This document shows, piece after piece, positions 38,168 through 48,343 of a stretch of 64,000 bases of DNA. This DNA comes from Bradyrhizobium sp. MOS003 (GTDB lineage: Bacteria > Pseudomonadota > Alphaproteobacteria > Rhizobiales > Xanthobacteraceae), in NCBI RefSeq assembly GCF_003020125.1, contig NZ_PYFW01000003.1, forward strand, positions 496,001 to 560,000, read 5' to 3'. A program made the position numbers and the translations under genes. The notes beneath the pieces were generated by a model that was given only the letters and a program-made list of their open reading frames with translations, made no database searches and was not told the origin of the DNA. The first letter of the stretch is position 1. Each line of letters starts with the position of its first letter.

Positions 38168-39541
38168 TCACGCGCGCGGCGGTTCGGCGTGGCTGATCAC
38201 GCGCTTCACGTTCGGGAACGCGAGCCGCAGCGCGCGCTCGATGGCGTCGACATGCTCGTGCACCTTGATCACGCTCATCGACGGTGTGGCGCGGCAGTGG
38301 AAGTTGACGATCTCGCCGGCGTCGGTGTTGCGGACGCGCACATTGTGGATGTCGTGGATCTCGCCGCCGGCGGCATATTCGGTCAGTGCATCGGCGATGG
38401 TCCGCACCCGCTCCGGCGTGGCATCGACCCCGAACGGAAGTTCCGGTTCCAACGGCTCGATGTGGACGTCCACCTCGACGTCCTCGCCGAACTCCACCTT
38501 GATCTTGCGCTCGAGCGTGTTGGCGACTTCGTGGGCGGCCTCGAGCTGCATTGCGGCGTCGACCTCGAGATCGATGCTGACGATCAGCTTGCCACCGAGA
38601 TCGTGCACCGTGACGTGGTGGACGGCGAGGCCCGAATTGTGCGCGATCACCATGATACGGTCGCGCACGGTCTCGTTGTCGCGCGCAACGGGAACGGCGG
38701 TGAAGCTGAGGTCGGTATCGCCGAATGCCTTCTCGACAGCGGCTTGCGCGTTGCGCTTGATGTCCTCGACGCGATCGATCGGGTAGGTCCGCGGCACCTT
38801 GGCGATGGTGTCGATGAACGTGGTCGCCCCGACCATGCGCACCCGCAGCCGCTCGATGTCGATCACGCCGGCCACGCTCCGGATCGCGGCGGTGGCCTTT
38901 TCGTGCGCGCCCTCCGGGGCGCGGTCGACCAGTGTCTGCACCGTCGAGCCGGCCATGCGAAGGCCGAGCAGGGCGATCATCACGGCGACCGCCGCGGCCG
39001 CCGCGGCATCGCCCCACCAGAAGCCGAGGGCGGCGAGGATCAGGCCGATGATCACGGCGAACGAGCCCAGCACGTCGGAGGCGAAATGCAGCGCGTCGGC
39101 CGCGAGCGCCTGGCTCCGCGTCTCGCGCGCCGCCCGCTGCAGGGCGCGGGCGCGCCAGAGATTGACGACAATGTCGATCACCAGCACCACGAACGGCACG
39201 GCCGAAATGGTCGGCGGAGGGGTTCCCTCGCGCAGCCGGCTGTAGGCCTCGACCAGGATGCCGCCGGCGAGCACATAGAGCAGGGCGGTGACGCCCAGCG
39301 CCGAGACGCTCTCCAGCTTGCCATGGCCGTAATGGTGCTCCTCGTCCGCCGGCTTGTCGGACACCCGCACCACCGCCCAGGTGATGATGGTCGCGATCAG
39401 GTCGACCGAGGAATGCAGGGCCTCGGAGATCAGAGCGAGCGAGCCGATCGCGATGCCGACCGCGAACTTGGCCGCCGCCATGCCGCCGCTGGCGAAGATC
39501 GAGATCGCGGCGACCGAGGTTTTATCGTGTTGGGAGGTCAT
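38168..39541 (-). CDS. Cation diffusion facilitator (CDF) metal exporter with extended C-terminus
   Basis: 457 aa, about 150 longer than a usual CDF. The membrane part (about residues 10-205, six helices) keeps the metal site residues HSSVD in TM2 and ALHFASD in TM5, and the HHYGHGK loop between. The cytoplasmic part appears to hold three successive copies of the CDF C-terminal ferredoxin-like domain (about 225-295, 300-378 and 385-455), where one is normal. It should export Zn2+, Fe2+, Mn2+ or similar in exchange for protons. Which metal cannot be told. Start ATG 39541. Confidence 0.9.
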   Translation of the reverse strand: MTSQHDKTSVAAISIFASGGMAAAKFAVGIAIGSLALISEALHSSVDLIATIITWAVVRVSDKPADEEHHYGHGKLESVSALGVTALLYVLAGGILVEAYSRLREGTPPPTISAVPFVVLVIDIVVNLWRARALQRAARETRSQALAADALHFASDVLGSFAVIIGLILAALGFWWGDAAAAAAVAVMIALLGLRMAGSTVQTLVDRAPEGAHEKATAAIRSVAGVIDIERLRVRMVGATTFIDTIAKVPRTYPIDRVEDIKRNAQAAVEKAFGDTDLSFTAVPVARDNETVRDRIMVIAHNSGLAVHHVTVHDLGGKLIVSIDLEVDAAMQLEAAHEVANTLERKIKVEFGEDVEVDVHIEPLEPELPFGVDATPERVRTIADALTEYAAGGEIHDIHNVRVRNTDAGEIVNFHCRATPSMSVIKVHEHVDAIERALRLAFPNVKRVISHAEPPRA

Positions 39542-39696
39542 GGCGGGGATTTAGCAGCATGGGGCGGGACATCAAGTGATGATCCACAGTAGTAGTCGCG
39601 AGTGAGTTGCAGGAGCGGGATGCCAACTCCGTCATGCCCGGCCATGACGGGCGGAGGGAGAGGGGCCATGCCGCTCTCGTTCCGCTGCCGCACCAC

Positions 39697-40665
39697 TCAC
39701 ACCGTCACGACAATCTTCCCCAGATGCTTGTTCGCCTCCATGTGCTCGAACGCCTGGTCGATGTCGGTGAATGCGAACACCCGGTCGATCGGCAGCTGTA
39801 GCTTTCGCGACTCGACCGCGCCCCAGATGTCCTTCCTGACCTCCTCGAAGATCTCGCGGACCTCTTCGATGGTGCGGGTGCGGAAGGTGACGCCGACATA
39901 GTCGATGCGGCGCGCGGCGTGCAGGTCGAAGTTGAAATCGGCATGGGTGCCGCCGAGCCGGCCGACATTGACGATGCGGCCCTTCACCTTGGTCGCGGCG
40001 AGGTTCTGGCTCGCGACCTTGCCCGAGACCTGGTCGACGATGAGGTCGACGCCTTCGCCGTTCGTTGCCTTCAGGACCTCGTCGACCCATTTGGGATCGG
40101 AGCTGTCGACCGCGAGGTCGGCGCCGTACTCCTTCAGCCGGCCGCGGCGGGTGGCATCGGTTGAGGAGCCGATCACGAGCTTCGCGCCCTTGAGTCTTGC
40201 AATTTGCATCGCCATCAGGCCGACGCCCGAACTGGCGCCCTGGATCAGCACGCTCTGGCCCGGCTGCACGCCGCCGACGGTGACGACGGCGTTGTGCATG
40301 GTCGCGAGCGCGACGGGCAGGGTGGCGGCTTCCTCGAAGTTCATGTTCGAGGGCGCGCGGAACAGCCGGCCGTGATCGGCGAGTGTGTATTCGGCAAAGG
40401 CAGCGCCGCCCGAGCCCATGATGCGGTCGCCGATCTTCATACCCTTGGCATCAGGTCCGAGCTCGGCGACCTCGCCGGCCCATTCCATGCCGAGCACGGT
40501 GCCGGCACCGCCGGCGGCGCCATGGGCGTGGCCCTTGCGCATGCCGGTGTCGGCGCGGTTGAGCCCGCAGGCGCGCACGCGAACCAGCACCTGCGTGCCC
40601 TTGGGTTTTGGTTGAGCGACGTCGGAGATTGTCGCGCCGTTGGGACCGTAGACGTAGGCTTTCAT
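39697..40665 (-). CDS. NAD(P)H:quinone oxidoreductase-like MDR protein
   Basis: 322 aa, zinc-free medium-chain reductase. N-terminal GroES-like domain (VRACGLNRADTGMRKG), then a Rossmann domain with the NADPH loop GASSGVGLMAMQIAR near residue 145. The zinc-binding residues of alcohol dehydrogenases are absent, which points to the quinone oxidoreductase branch. Substrate unknown. 25 bp separate it from the upstream nitronate monooxygenase-like gene on the same strand, so the two are probably one operon. Confidence 0.88.
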   Translation of the reverse strand: MKAYVYGPNGATISDVAQPKPKGTQVLVRVRACGLNRADTGMRKGHAHGAAGGAGTVLGMEWAGEVAELGPDAKGMKIGDRIMGSGGAAFAEYTLADHGRLFRAPSNMNFEEAATLPVALATMHNAVVTVGGVQPGQSVLIQGASSGVGLMAMQIARLKGAKLVIGSSTDATRRGRLKEYGADLAVDSSDPKWVDEVLKATNGEGVDLIVDQVSGKVASQNLAATKVKGRIVNVGRLGGTHADFNFDLHAARRIDYVGVTFRTRTIEEVREIFEEVRKDIWGAVESRKLQLPIDRVFAFTDIDQAFEHMEANKHLGKIVVTV

Positions 40666-40690
40666 GGATTGCTCTCGCTTCTTGCAGTGA

Positions 40691-42585
<1,895 letters not shown>

Positions 42586-43236
42586 CTACTCCGCCGACAG
42601 CCGCACCATCCGGCGGCCGCCGTTCATTTCCTTGAGGCGGTTGACGAAGTTTTCGGGACGCTGCCAGCGGTTGGGAACCTCGAGGCCCATGAACTCGGCG
42701 ATGTCGCCGATGAAGCCGGTGCAGTTCATGGTCTCGGCGTTCCAGACCGGCGAGTTCGCCTGCAGTTTCTTGATGTAGGCAAACACGCGCCTGGCGTCGG
42801 CCTCGTTCAGATAGACGCGGTAGCTCGCGGTCAGATATTCCGGATCGAGATCGCCGTAGCTCGCACCGGTCTCCGATGGAACGAAGGTGAGGTGGCCGAG
42901 CACGTAGGTCAACGTGTCGCCGGCGGGCGTGAGGCCGGCGACCTCGACCGCCTTCTCGCTGGTCTTGCCGTACCAGACAAAGGCGTGGCCCCAGCTCGCG
43001 GCCGTGCGGGCACGGAAGTCGACGTAATAAGGACCCTTCTCCGCGCGGGCGACGGAGCGCCGCGTCGATTGCGGCGCCGGCCTTGACGTGGACTCTGTCG
43101 TGGCAAGCGCATTGGCGTCGGCAACGCGCTTGTTCGCTTCATGGGCCGAGGCCGAGGGCGTCGTACACGCGATCATGGCCGCGAGAGTGACCCCCGCTAA
43201 AATGCAGGGTCCCGATCGATCAGGTTTGTTCGTCAC
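42586..43236 (-). CDS. Exported protein, possible permuted NlpC/P60-like fold
   Basis: 216 aa with a hydrophobic N-terminal signal (CILAGVTLAAMIACTTPSASA). The C-terminal 150 residues contain GHAFVWYG with a His early and NCTGFIGDIAEFMGL with a Cys late. A His-before-Cys order is the arrangement of circularly permuted papain-like (NlpC/P60, YiiX, LRAT-type) enzymes, which cleave or transfer amide or ester bonds; assigning this protein there is inference from two motifs only. The signal peptide contains a Cys (IACTT), so lipoprotein attachment is possible. No operon partner is obvious. Confidence 0.6.
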   Translation of the reverse strand: MTNKPDRSGPCILAGVTLAAMIACTTPSASAHEANKRVADANALATTESTSRPAPQSTRRSVARAEKGPYYVDFRARTAASWGHAFVWYGKTSEKAVEVAGLTPAGDTLTYVLGHLTFVPSETGASYGDLDPEYLTASYRVYLNEADARRVFAYIKKLQANSPVWNAETMNCTGFIGDIAEFMGLEVPNRWQRPENFVNRLKEMNGGRRMVRLSAE

Positions 43237-43284
43237 GCTTTGCCCCTCGACTGTCGGCCGCCTACGCTGGTTTTGCGCTGCGTC

Positions 43285-43482
43285 TCAGTAGCGCGCGGAG
43301 ACCGGGCCGGGCGCCTTGCCGATCGGGGCTTTTCCAACCGGGCTTTTGCCAATCGGCATCTTGCCGATCGGTGCCTGCTCGGCCGGATAGACAGGCACGG
43401 GCTGGCGGCGCGGCAGATCCGCGGCGTTCGCAGCCGTCACCAGAGCAAGCGTGGCACCCAGAGCAATTACAATCTTCTTCAC
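43285..43482 (-). CDS. Small secreted repeat peptide
   Basis: 65 aa from GTG 43482, preceded by AGGGG at 7-nt spacing. A clear signal peptide (VKKIVIALGATLALVTAANA, cleavage after ANA) leaves a mature peptide of about 45 residues with four to five repeats of a P-[IV]-G-K-x unit (GKMPIGKSPVGKAPIGKAPG), basic and rich in Pro and Gly. A longer frame back to 43545 lacks a signal at its start and is rejected. Function unknown; the repeat recalls small structural or periplasmic peptides. Confidence 0.65.
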   Translation of the reverse strand: MKKIVIALGATLALVTAANAADLPRRQPVPVYPAEQAPIGKMPIGKSPVGKAPIGKAPGPVSARY

Positions 43483-43727
43483 AGCGATACCCCTAGAAGG
43501 TTTGGTCGAAACACGGTCATGCCGTGCCCCCAGACACGCCTTCAAGAAAGGCGGCGGAATGCGACCAAGTTGCGGCGCGCGCGGGACATGTTGGCGGCAT
43601 TGATCGGGCGCGCGCAGATGTGATGTGTACGGATGTTTCGCAGTTGCGCGGCTCCTGACGCCGCCGCAGCCGTTCGCGGGATGGGTTCACTTCGGGCGAC
43701 CCGTCCCGCGATTTAAGTTGTCACCTT

Positions 43728-45824
43728 TCAGGCGAACAGCAGCCGATCCTTGATCTTGTGTCCGACGGTAAAGTCGTCATCGAACCACGCCTTTTCGCCC
43801 GGGCCCGGCGGCCGCGCCAGATGCAGCCTCTCGCCCTTGCTCTTGGCCTGCTTGACCGCGACCCGGAACGTGTAGTGGTCGAAGATGCTGAGCGCCTCGA
43901 TCATGTAGGACACGGCGATGCGCCGGTCTTTGATGATCAGGAGATTTTCGCCGTTCTGGCGATCGGCAGGTTTGGAGAAATTGTACGATCCCAGATAGAC
44001 CCGCGCTGTCGGCTTGTCGAAGTCGATCACGGTGAACTTGTGATGCATGCGCGTGCCGGTGCCGCCGGTCGGCTCCGACTTGAAGGGTTCCGGCACATTG
44101 GCGCCGAGCTCGGCGGCGAACACCGGCGAGACGTTTCCATTGGGGTCCTGCACGTCGATGCCGCCGACCTTCTTGTCGGATATGCCGTAGACGAAGATAT
44201 TGTCGTCCTTGGTGAGGTCTTCGATGGCGTCACGCACGGAGCCGCCCGTCTGGAATAGAAAGGCGAGCGAGTAGAGCAGTGACGACGTCGTGGTCTTGAG
44301 GTCGGCAGCGATCTCGTCAAGCTTGGCGTTGGCGGCGCTGTGCGGCGAGAACGCCACCTTGGCATCGATGCCGGGAAGGCCGAGATCCTGCCAGTCGGCC
44401 GAGGGCGTCGCGCCGAAGCCTGCGGCGCTGTTGCTCTGGGCGACGTAGCCGTCGAATGCTTCGAAGGCGAGATCGACGGGCTTCTGGCCGGTCACCTCCA
44501 GGGCGTTGTTGGCCTGCACGTAGAAGCCGCGCCAGGACAGATTGGTCGAGCCGAACACCACCTTCTTCACGGTCGGCCCGTTCACCGCGATCGTCTTGTT
44601 GTGCTGCAGATTGCCCATATGCTGGCGCAGCACGTTTTGGCGCCCGGCCGAGGCCACCAGCCGGCTCTCCGCAGCAGTTTCCGCGGAATCGCCGTCGCCG
44701 TGCGAGTCGCTGTCGTCGATGATGATCTTGAGCGACGGTCCGAGCTGGACGAGGCGGTCGAGGATTTCAGGCAGATTGAGGTCGTAGGCGACGACGCGGA
44801 CCTCGGCATGGTCGGCGATCGCCTCGTCGAGGGTTTGCAGGATCGCCCCGCGCGCCTCAAATCCCATCCAGGCCAGCGCGGCCTGCGTGTCGGGATGGGT
44901 CGGCTTGAAGTCGAGCCCCTGCGCGGCAAGCGGCGCCACCAGCGTGTTGATCGGGCCATGCGCCAAATAGCGGTCGACGAAGGCCTGCGACGAGACGAAG
45001 CCGCGGGTGAAGGTGACATTGGCGATGCCGGGATAGGTTTCGCGCGCGAGCTGGATCGGCGCCTGCTGCGGCTCGCCCTTGCTGAGGGTGCCTTGCGCAT
45101 CCATGAACATCGGCGTGACGCGATAGATGAAGTCGCCGACGAGTTCGGCGTTACGTGGGAAATGCACCCAACGGAATTTCTGGATCGGCGATTGCAGGGT
45201 CGAAAGCTTTTGGGGATTGACGGTGCCCGCCGCGTCGAGAAAGCCAAGCCGATTGTTCAACGCGAAGAACGCGGTGCCGCCGGGCTCCTGGTACTCGATC
45301 GCGAAGCCAACGAAATTCGCCGGCGGTTGGCCGGCCTTCCAGTTCATCGCAACCAGCGTCATGCCGTCGCCGCGATGCAGTTTCAGCGAAAAAGGCGCAT
45401 TGGCGTTGGTGCCAACGACCTGGAAGCCCGACGCGCCCGGGGGTGGATTCGACGGGGTGGGCGGTGTCACTGCCGGCGTGGGAACGGCCGGCGGCGTCGT
45501 GGCTGGCGGCCTGGTCGACGTGCCCGCCTTGTTCGCAGGCTTGCCCGTGCCGGTCTTTTTCGTCTTGGACGCGCCGGTCGTGCTCTTCTTCGCGGTCTTG
45601 CTCTTCTTCGCCTTGGCGGCTTTCTTGCTCGCCTTGGACTTGGCAGTCTTGACCGATTTAGACTTCTTGACCGATCTAGACTTCTTGGCTGCTTTGGATT
45701 TCTTGGCCAATCTGGATTTGGCCACGGCCTTTTTCGACTTGGCCTTTGCCTTGGCCTTTGATTTCGACGTCTTTGCTTTGGATTTGGTCTTCTTGGCAGA
45801 CTTGGCGACTCTTCGGGCGGCCAT
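43728..45824 (-). CDS. Phospholipase D-like protein with histone-like lysine-rich N-terminus
   Basis: 698 aa. Residues 1-100 are almost only K, A, S and T (KSKAKTSKSKAKAKAKSKK and similar), like histone H1 or bacterial histone-like tails; residues 103-137 are a proline/threonine linker. Residues from about 140 hold two PLD half-domains: the second has an intact HKD motif (H594, K596, D601 in HHKFTVID, then GSYNFS), the first reads HNKTIAVN at H408, with Asn where Asp is expected, followed by GSTNLS. PLD-type enzymes cleave phosphodiester bonds of lipids or nucleic acids. The basic tail suggests nucleic-acid or membrane-surface targeting. No signal peptide. Confidence 0.8.
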   Translation of the reverse strand: MAARRVAKSAKKTKSKAKTSKSKAKAKAKSKKAVAKSRLAKKSKAAKKSRSVKKSKSVKTAKSKASKKAAKAKKSKTAKKSTTGASKTKKTGTGKPANKAGTSTRPPATTPPAVPTPAVTPPTPSNPPPGASGFQVVGTNANAPFSLKLHRGDGMTLVAMNWKAGQPPANFVGFAIEYQEPGGTAFFALNNRLGFLDAAGTVNPQKLSTLQSPIQKFRWVHFPRNAELVGDFIYRVTPMFMDAQGTLSKGEPQQAPIQLARETYPGIANVTFTRGFVSSQAFVDRYLAHGPINTLVAPLAAQGLDFKPTHPDTQAALAWMGFEARGAILQTLDEAIADHAEVRVVAYDLNLPEILDRLVQLGPSLKIIIDDSDSHGDGDSAETAAESRLVASAGRQNVLRQHMGNLQHNKTIAVNGPTVKKVVFGSTNLSWRGFYVQANNALEVTGQKPVDLAFEAFDGYVAQSNSAAGFGATPSADWQDLGLPGIDAKVAFSPHSAANAKLDEIAADLKTTTSSLLYSLAFLFQTGGSVRDAIEDLTKDDNIFVYGISDKKVGGIDVQDPNGNVSPVFAAELGANVPEPFKSEPTGGTGTRMHHKFTVIDFDKPTARVYLGSYNFSKPADRQNGENLLIIKDRRIAVSYMIEALSIFDHYTFRVAVKQAKSKGERLHLARPPGPGEKAWFDDDFTVGHKIKDRLLFA

Positions 45825-45995
45825 GGACGCATCCTCCGAATATCAATGTTGGCCGGCATCGGCGTGTCGGCCGGCGATGGAATGATGATCGAGTCGAAAA
45901 ACCAGAAATCCAAATGCTCGCGTCTAGATTGTATCACGGCCCGAGTGAACCGAGAATAGCTGGCGGTCTCGATTTGTTGCGGTGCAGGGTCAGTG

Positions 45996-46966
45996 TCACC
46001 CGATCCAGTTCAGGCTATTGCGGATCGTCGCGAAGATGCCGCCGATGTCCTTGCGCAAGGCATCGAGCGCGTTGAATTTGTCGAAGACGCGGGCGAGGCG
46101 CTGCTCGATCTCGATCTTGTTCTTCGACAGCGTCTCGACGCGGGAGCCGAGCGGCGTTTCGCCGCCGGTCTCGAGCTCGTCGATGCTCTTGGCCATGCGG
46201 TCATGGCTGAGGCTGAGCTCGCCGATCAAGGCGTTGATGCCAGCGTCGCTCGACCGCAGAGGCGCAAGCTCGGCGTGGGATTGGGCGAGGTCTTCCTTTG
46301 TACTGGTTGAGGGTCGCAAACGTCTCCTGCACCGCGCTCACCCGACCCGGAAGCGCCGCCACGTCGCGCGCGATGTCCCTCTGCCGGTCAGCGAGGTTGT
46401 TCTTGCGGTCGTCGGTCTCGAGGTCGTGCAGGGAGCGTTCGAGCTGGTTCTGGCGGTCGCGGATTTCGGTGAAGACCGGCTCGACCGCGCGGCGCTGGTG
46501 GCGACCTTGCCGACCATCTCACGCAACGCCTGTTGGCGGCGGCGGATTTCGGCGAGCTGATCGTGCATGTCGGCGGACTGGTTGCGGGCCTGCTGGAGCA
46601 GGGCGCGCTGCTCGACCTCGCCCAGCTTGTCGTGAAGGGCAGAGACGGCCTCTTGGAGGGCGCTCTCGATCAGGTGCTGGACGGTGGCGTCGAGATGGTT
46701 TTGCAGGGCGTGGGCGACGACGACGTCCTCGCGAGTCTTCTTGAGGCGGTCGCGCAGCGTTCAGGCTGCGGTCCTGGCGCAACAACCGCCAAGTGGTTGC
46801 CCCGATCAGCGCCAGCGCGATCGCCCCGACGGTGCCGGTCGCGATGCGCTGCGGCATGGGAAGCGCCGCGAACGAGGCGGGCAGGTGGGCAATGTCGTAG
46901 CCAAATGCCGGCTGGGCGAGGAACGCGATGGCCACCAGCCGTACAACCCAGGAAAAACAGCCACAT
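45996..46966 (-). pseudogene. Frameshifted membrane-anchored coiled-coil protein
   Basis: Translation begins well: GAGGAATTCACG then ATG 46966 (MWLFFLG). From there the sense sequence continues only by changing frame about four times, near 46950, 46765, 46480 and 46300. Read through, it gives two hydrophobic segments (LVAIAFLAQPAFG and TVGAIALALIGATTW), then about 250 residues of coiled coil (LKKTREDVVVAHALQNH, LHDKLGEVEQRALLQQARNQ, EIRDRQNQLERSLHDLETDD) ending NSLNWIG at 45996. There are no premature stops apart from those caused by the shifts. Either a recently dead gene or a stretch with several base-call errors. Function unknown; the layout resembles envelope coiled-coil proteins. Confidence 0.6.
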
Positions 46967-47269
46967 CGTGAATTCCTCACGCCGGCACACATCTTGGCGT
47001 GATTGCCAAGAGCGGAGCCGAGCGCAAGGCGGCGTGGTGGCTTGTGGGACTGCTCCGGACGAGCGATCCCGATCCACGGCTGGTTGCGTTGGCCGATGGG
47101 TGAAGCGGCGTGGAAGGGGGCCGGGTTTCCCGGCCAGACCTTCCCACGCACGCGTCATCCCTCGCCACCACGGATCGAGCAGCGTTCGCAACCTGCAGGA
47201 GCGTATGCGGGACCACGCGAAGAGCCGCCCCCGAATGGCGCCCCGCTGGGCTATGCGTCGTGCGCGCTA
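46967..47269. other. Intergenic, nothing recognised
   Basis: 303 bp without credible gene, repeat or terminator. It should include the promoter of the frameshifted coiled-coil gene. Confidence 0.5.
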
Positions 47270-47386
47270 TTATTTCCCGAGGATGCTCGAGCGTATCTTG
47301 TCGGCGAACCAGACTACAAAGATCGCACCGAACGCGAGAGCAAAGTACATAGCCGTCCACAAAAGCGCATTAGATGCATTCGTCAT
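47270..47386 (-). CDS. 38-aa single-span membrane peptide
   Basis: Begins MTNASNALLWTAMYFALAFG and continues AIFVVWFADKIRSSILGK, then TAA followed by TAG. One membrane helix covers about residues 7-28, with a basic C-terminus that should stay in the cytoplasm. The ribosome site is strong (GGGAGG, 5 nt before ATG 47386), which argues that it is translated. I do not know a family; the size and build recall accessory peptides of membrane complexes (CydX- or KdpF-like) but there is no such complex next to it. Confidence 0.6.
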   Translation of the reverse strand: MTNASNALLWTAMYFALAFGAIFVVWFADKIRSSILGK

Positions 47387-47557
47387 GGCGTCCTCCCTGG
47401 CCTCAGAAATTTATTGCCGGGAGGATAAAGGCGGCCGGGCCGGCGCGATTTGCGCCGGATCAATTTTGCCGCGCTGCGGCGAGAATAAGTCTGGACCGCG
47501 CGAAGACCCGTCCCGGATGTCGCTGCGTTCATCCGGTCTTCGGGACGGTGTCGGCGG

Positions 47558-48343
47558 CTACAGCCGGAATTCGTTGGTGAGTTCGCCGATGCCGTCGATG
47601 GCCACCGTCACCGTGTTCGCGGCATCCTTCATCACGCCGACGCCGACCGAGGTGCCAACGGCGATGAGGTCGCCGGGGAGCAGGGTCATGTCGTGGGAGA
47701 TCCTGGAGACCAGCACCTCGGCGCTGAAGATCATGTCCGAGATCGGATAGTTCTGCCGTTCGACGCCGTTGAGGATGGTGCGGACAGTCAGCTTTGACGG
47801 ATCGAGGCCGGTCGCGATGACCGGGCCGAACGGGCCGTAATCGTCGATGCCCTTGGCGCGGGCCCATTGCGGAAAGGTGGGATCGCTGGTCAGGATGTCG
47901 TTGGCGGTGATGTCGTTGACGCAGGTGTAGCCGAAGATGCAGCCGTGTGCCTCGGCCGGTGACACGCGGGCGCAGGTCCTGCCGATGACGATGCCGAGCT
48001 CGCCTTCATAGGTGGTCTTGCCGTCGTAGTAAGAGGGGCGGCGGATTACGGCGCCGGGTGTCGTGATGCTGGTGGTGGCCTTGAGCAGATAGAGCGGCTC
48101 CGTCGGCTCGGGCTGGTTCAGCTTGGCCGCGAGCGCGTGGAAATTATTCCAGAGCGCGACGATCTTGCTGGGCGCGCAGGGCGCGAGCCACTCGACCTCC
48201 GACCGCGCCAGAATCTTGCCGGTCGCGGCGTTGCGGCCGAACATCTCGCCCTCGTGCACGCTGATGCCGGATGGGCTCAGCGTGCCGAATCCGGTCGCGC
48301 CATTGTTCCGGAAGCGCAGCCATTGCTTCGTCTCGACCGCCAT
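47558..48343 (-). CDS. Fumarylacetoacetate hydrolase (FAH) family protein
   Basis: 261 aa. The FAH fold is recognisable from the metal-binding acids in YEGELGIVIGR and the GYTCVNDITAND block (about residue 135-150), with GDLIAVGTSVGVG near the end. Members include fumarylpyruvate hydrolase, oxaloacetate decarboxylase and 2-oxo-hept-3-ene-dioate hydratase; which one this is cannot be settled. ATG 48343 overlaps the stop of the reductase gene (TGATG), so both are co-translated and probably work in one catabolic route of a keto acid. Confidence 0.85.
   Translation of the reverse strand: MAVETKQWLRFRNNGATGFGTLSPSGISVHEGEMFGRNAATGKILARSEVEWLAPCAPSKIVALWNNFHALAAKLNQPEPTEPLYLLKATTSITTPGAVIRRPSYYDGKTTYEGELGIVIGRTCARVSPAEAHGCIFGYTCVNDITANDILTSDPTFPQWARAKGIDDYGPFGPVIATGLDPSKLTVRTILNGVERQNYPISDMIFSAEVLVSRISHDMTLLPGDLIAVGTSVGVGVMKDAANTVTVAIDGIGELTNEFRL

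Noticed and set aside
39601..39690. Small inverted repeat CGTCATGCCCGGCCATGACG near the end of the quinone oxidoreductase gene
   Set aside because: Short stem without T-run and without a second copy in the window; not enough to call a repeat or terminator.
45540..45830. Repetitive AAG/GCC-rich DNA as a possible satellite repeat
   Set aside because: It is the codon pattern of the Lys/Ala/Ser tail of the PLD-like protein, with no exact repeat unit.
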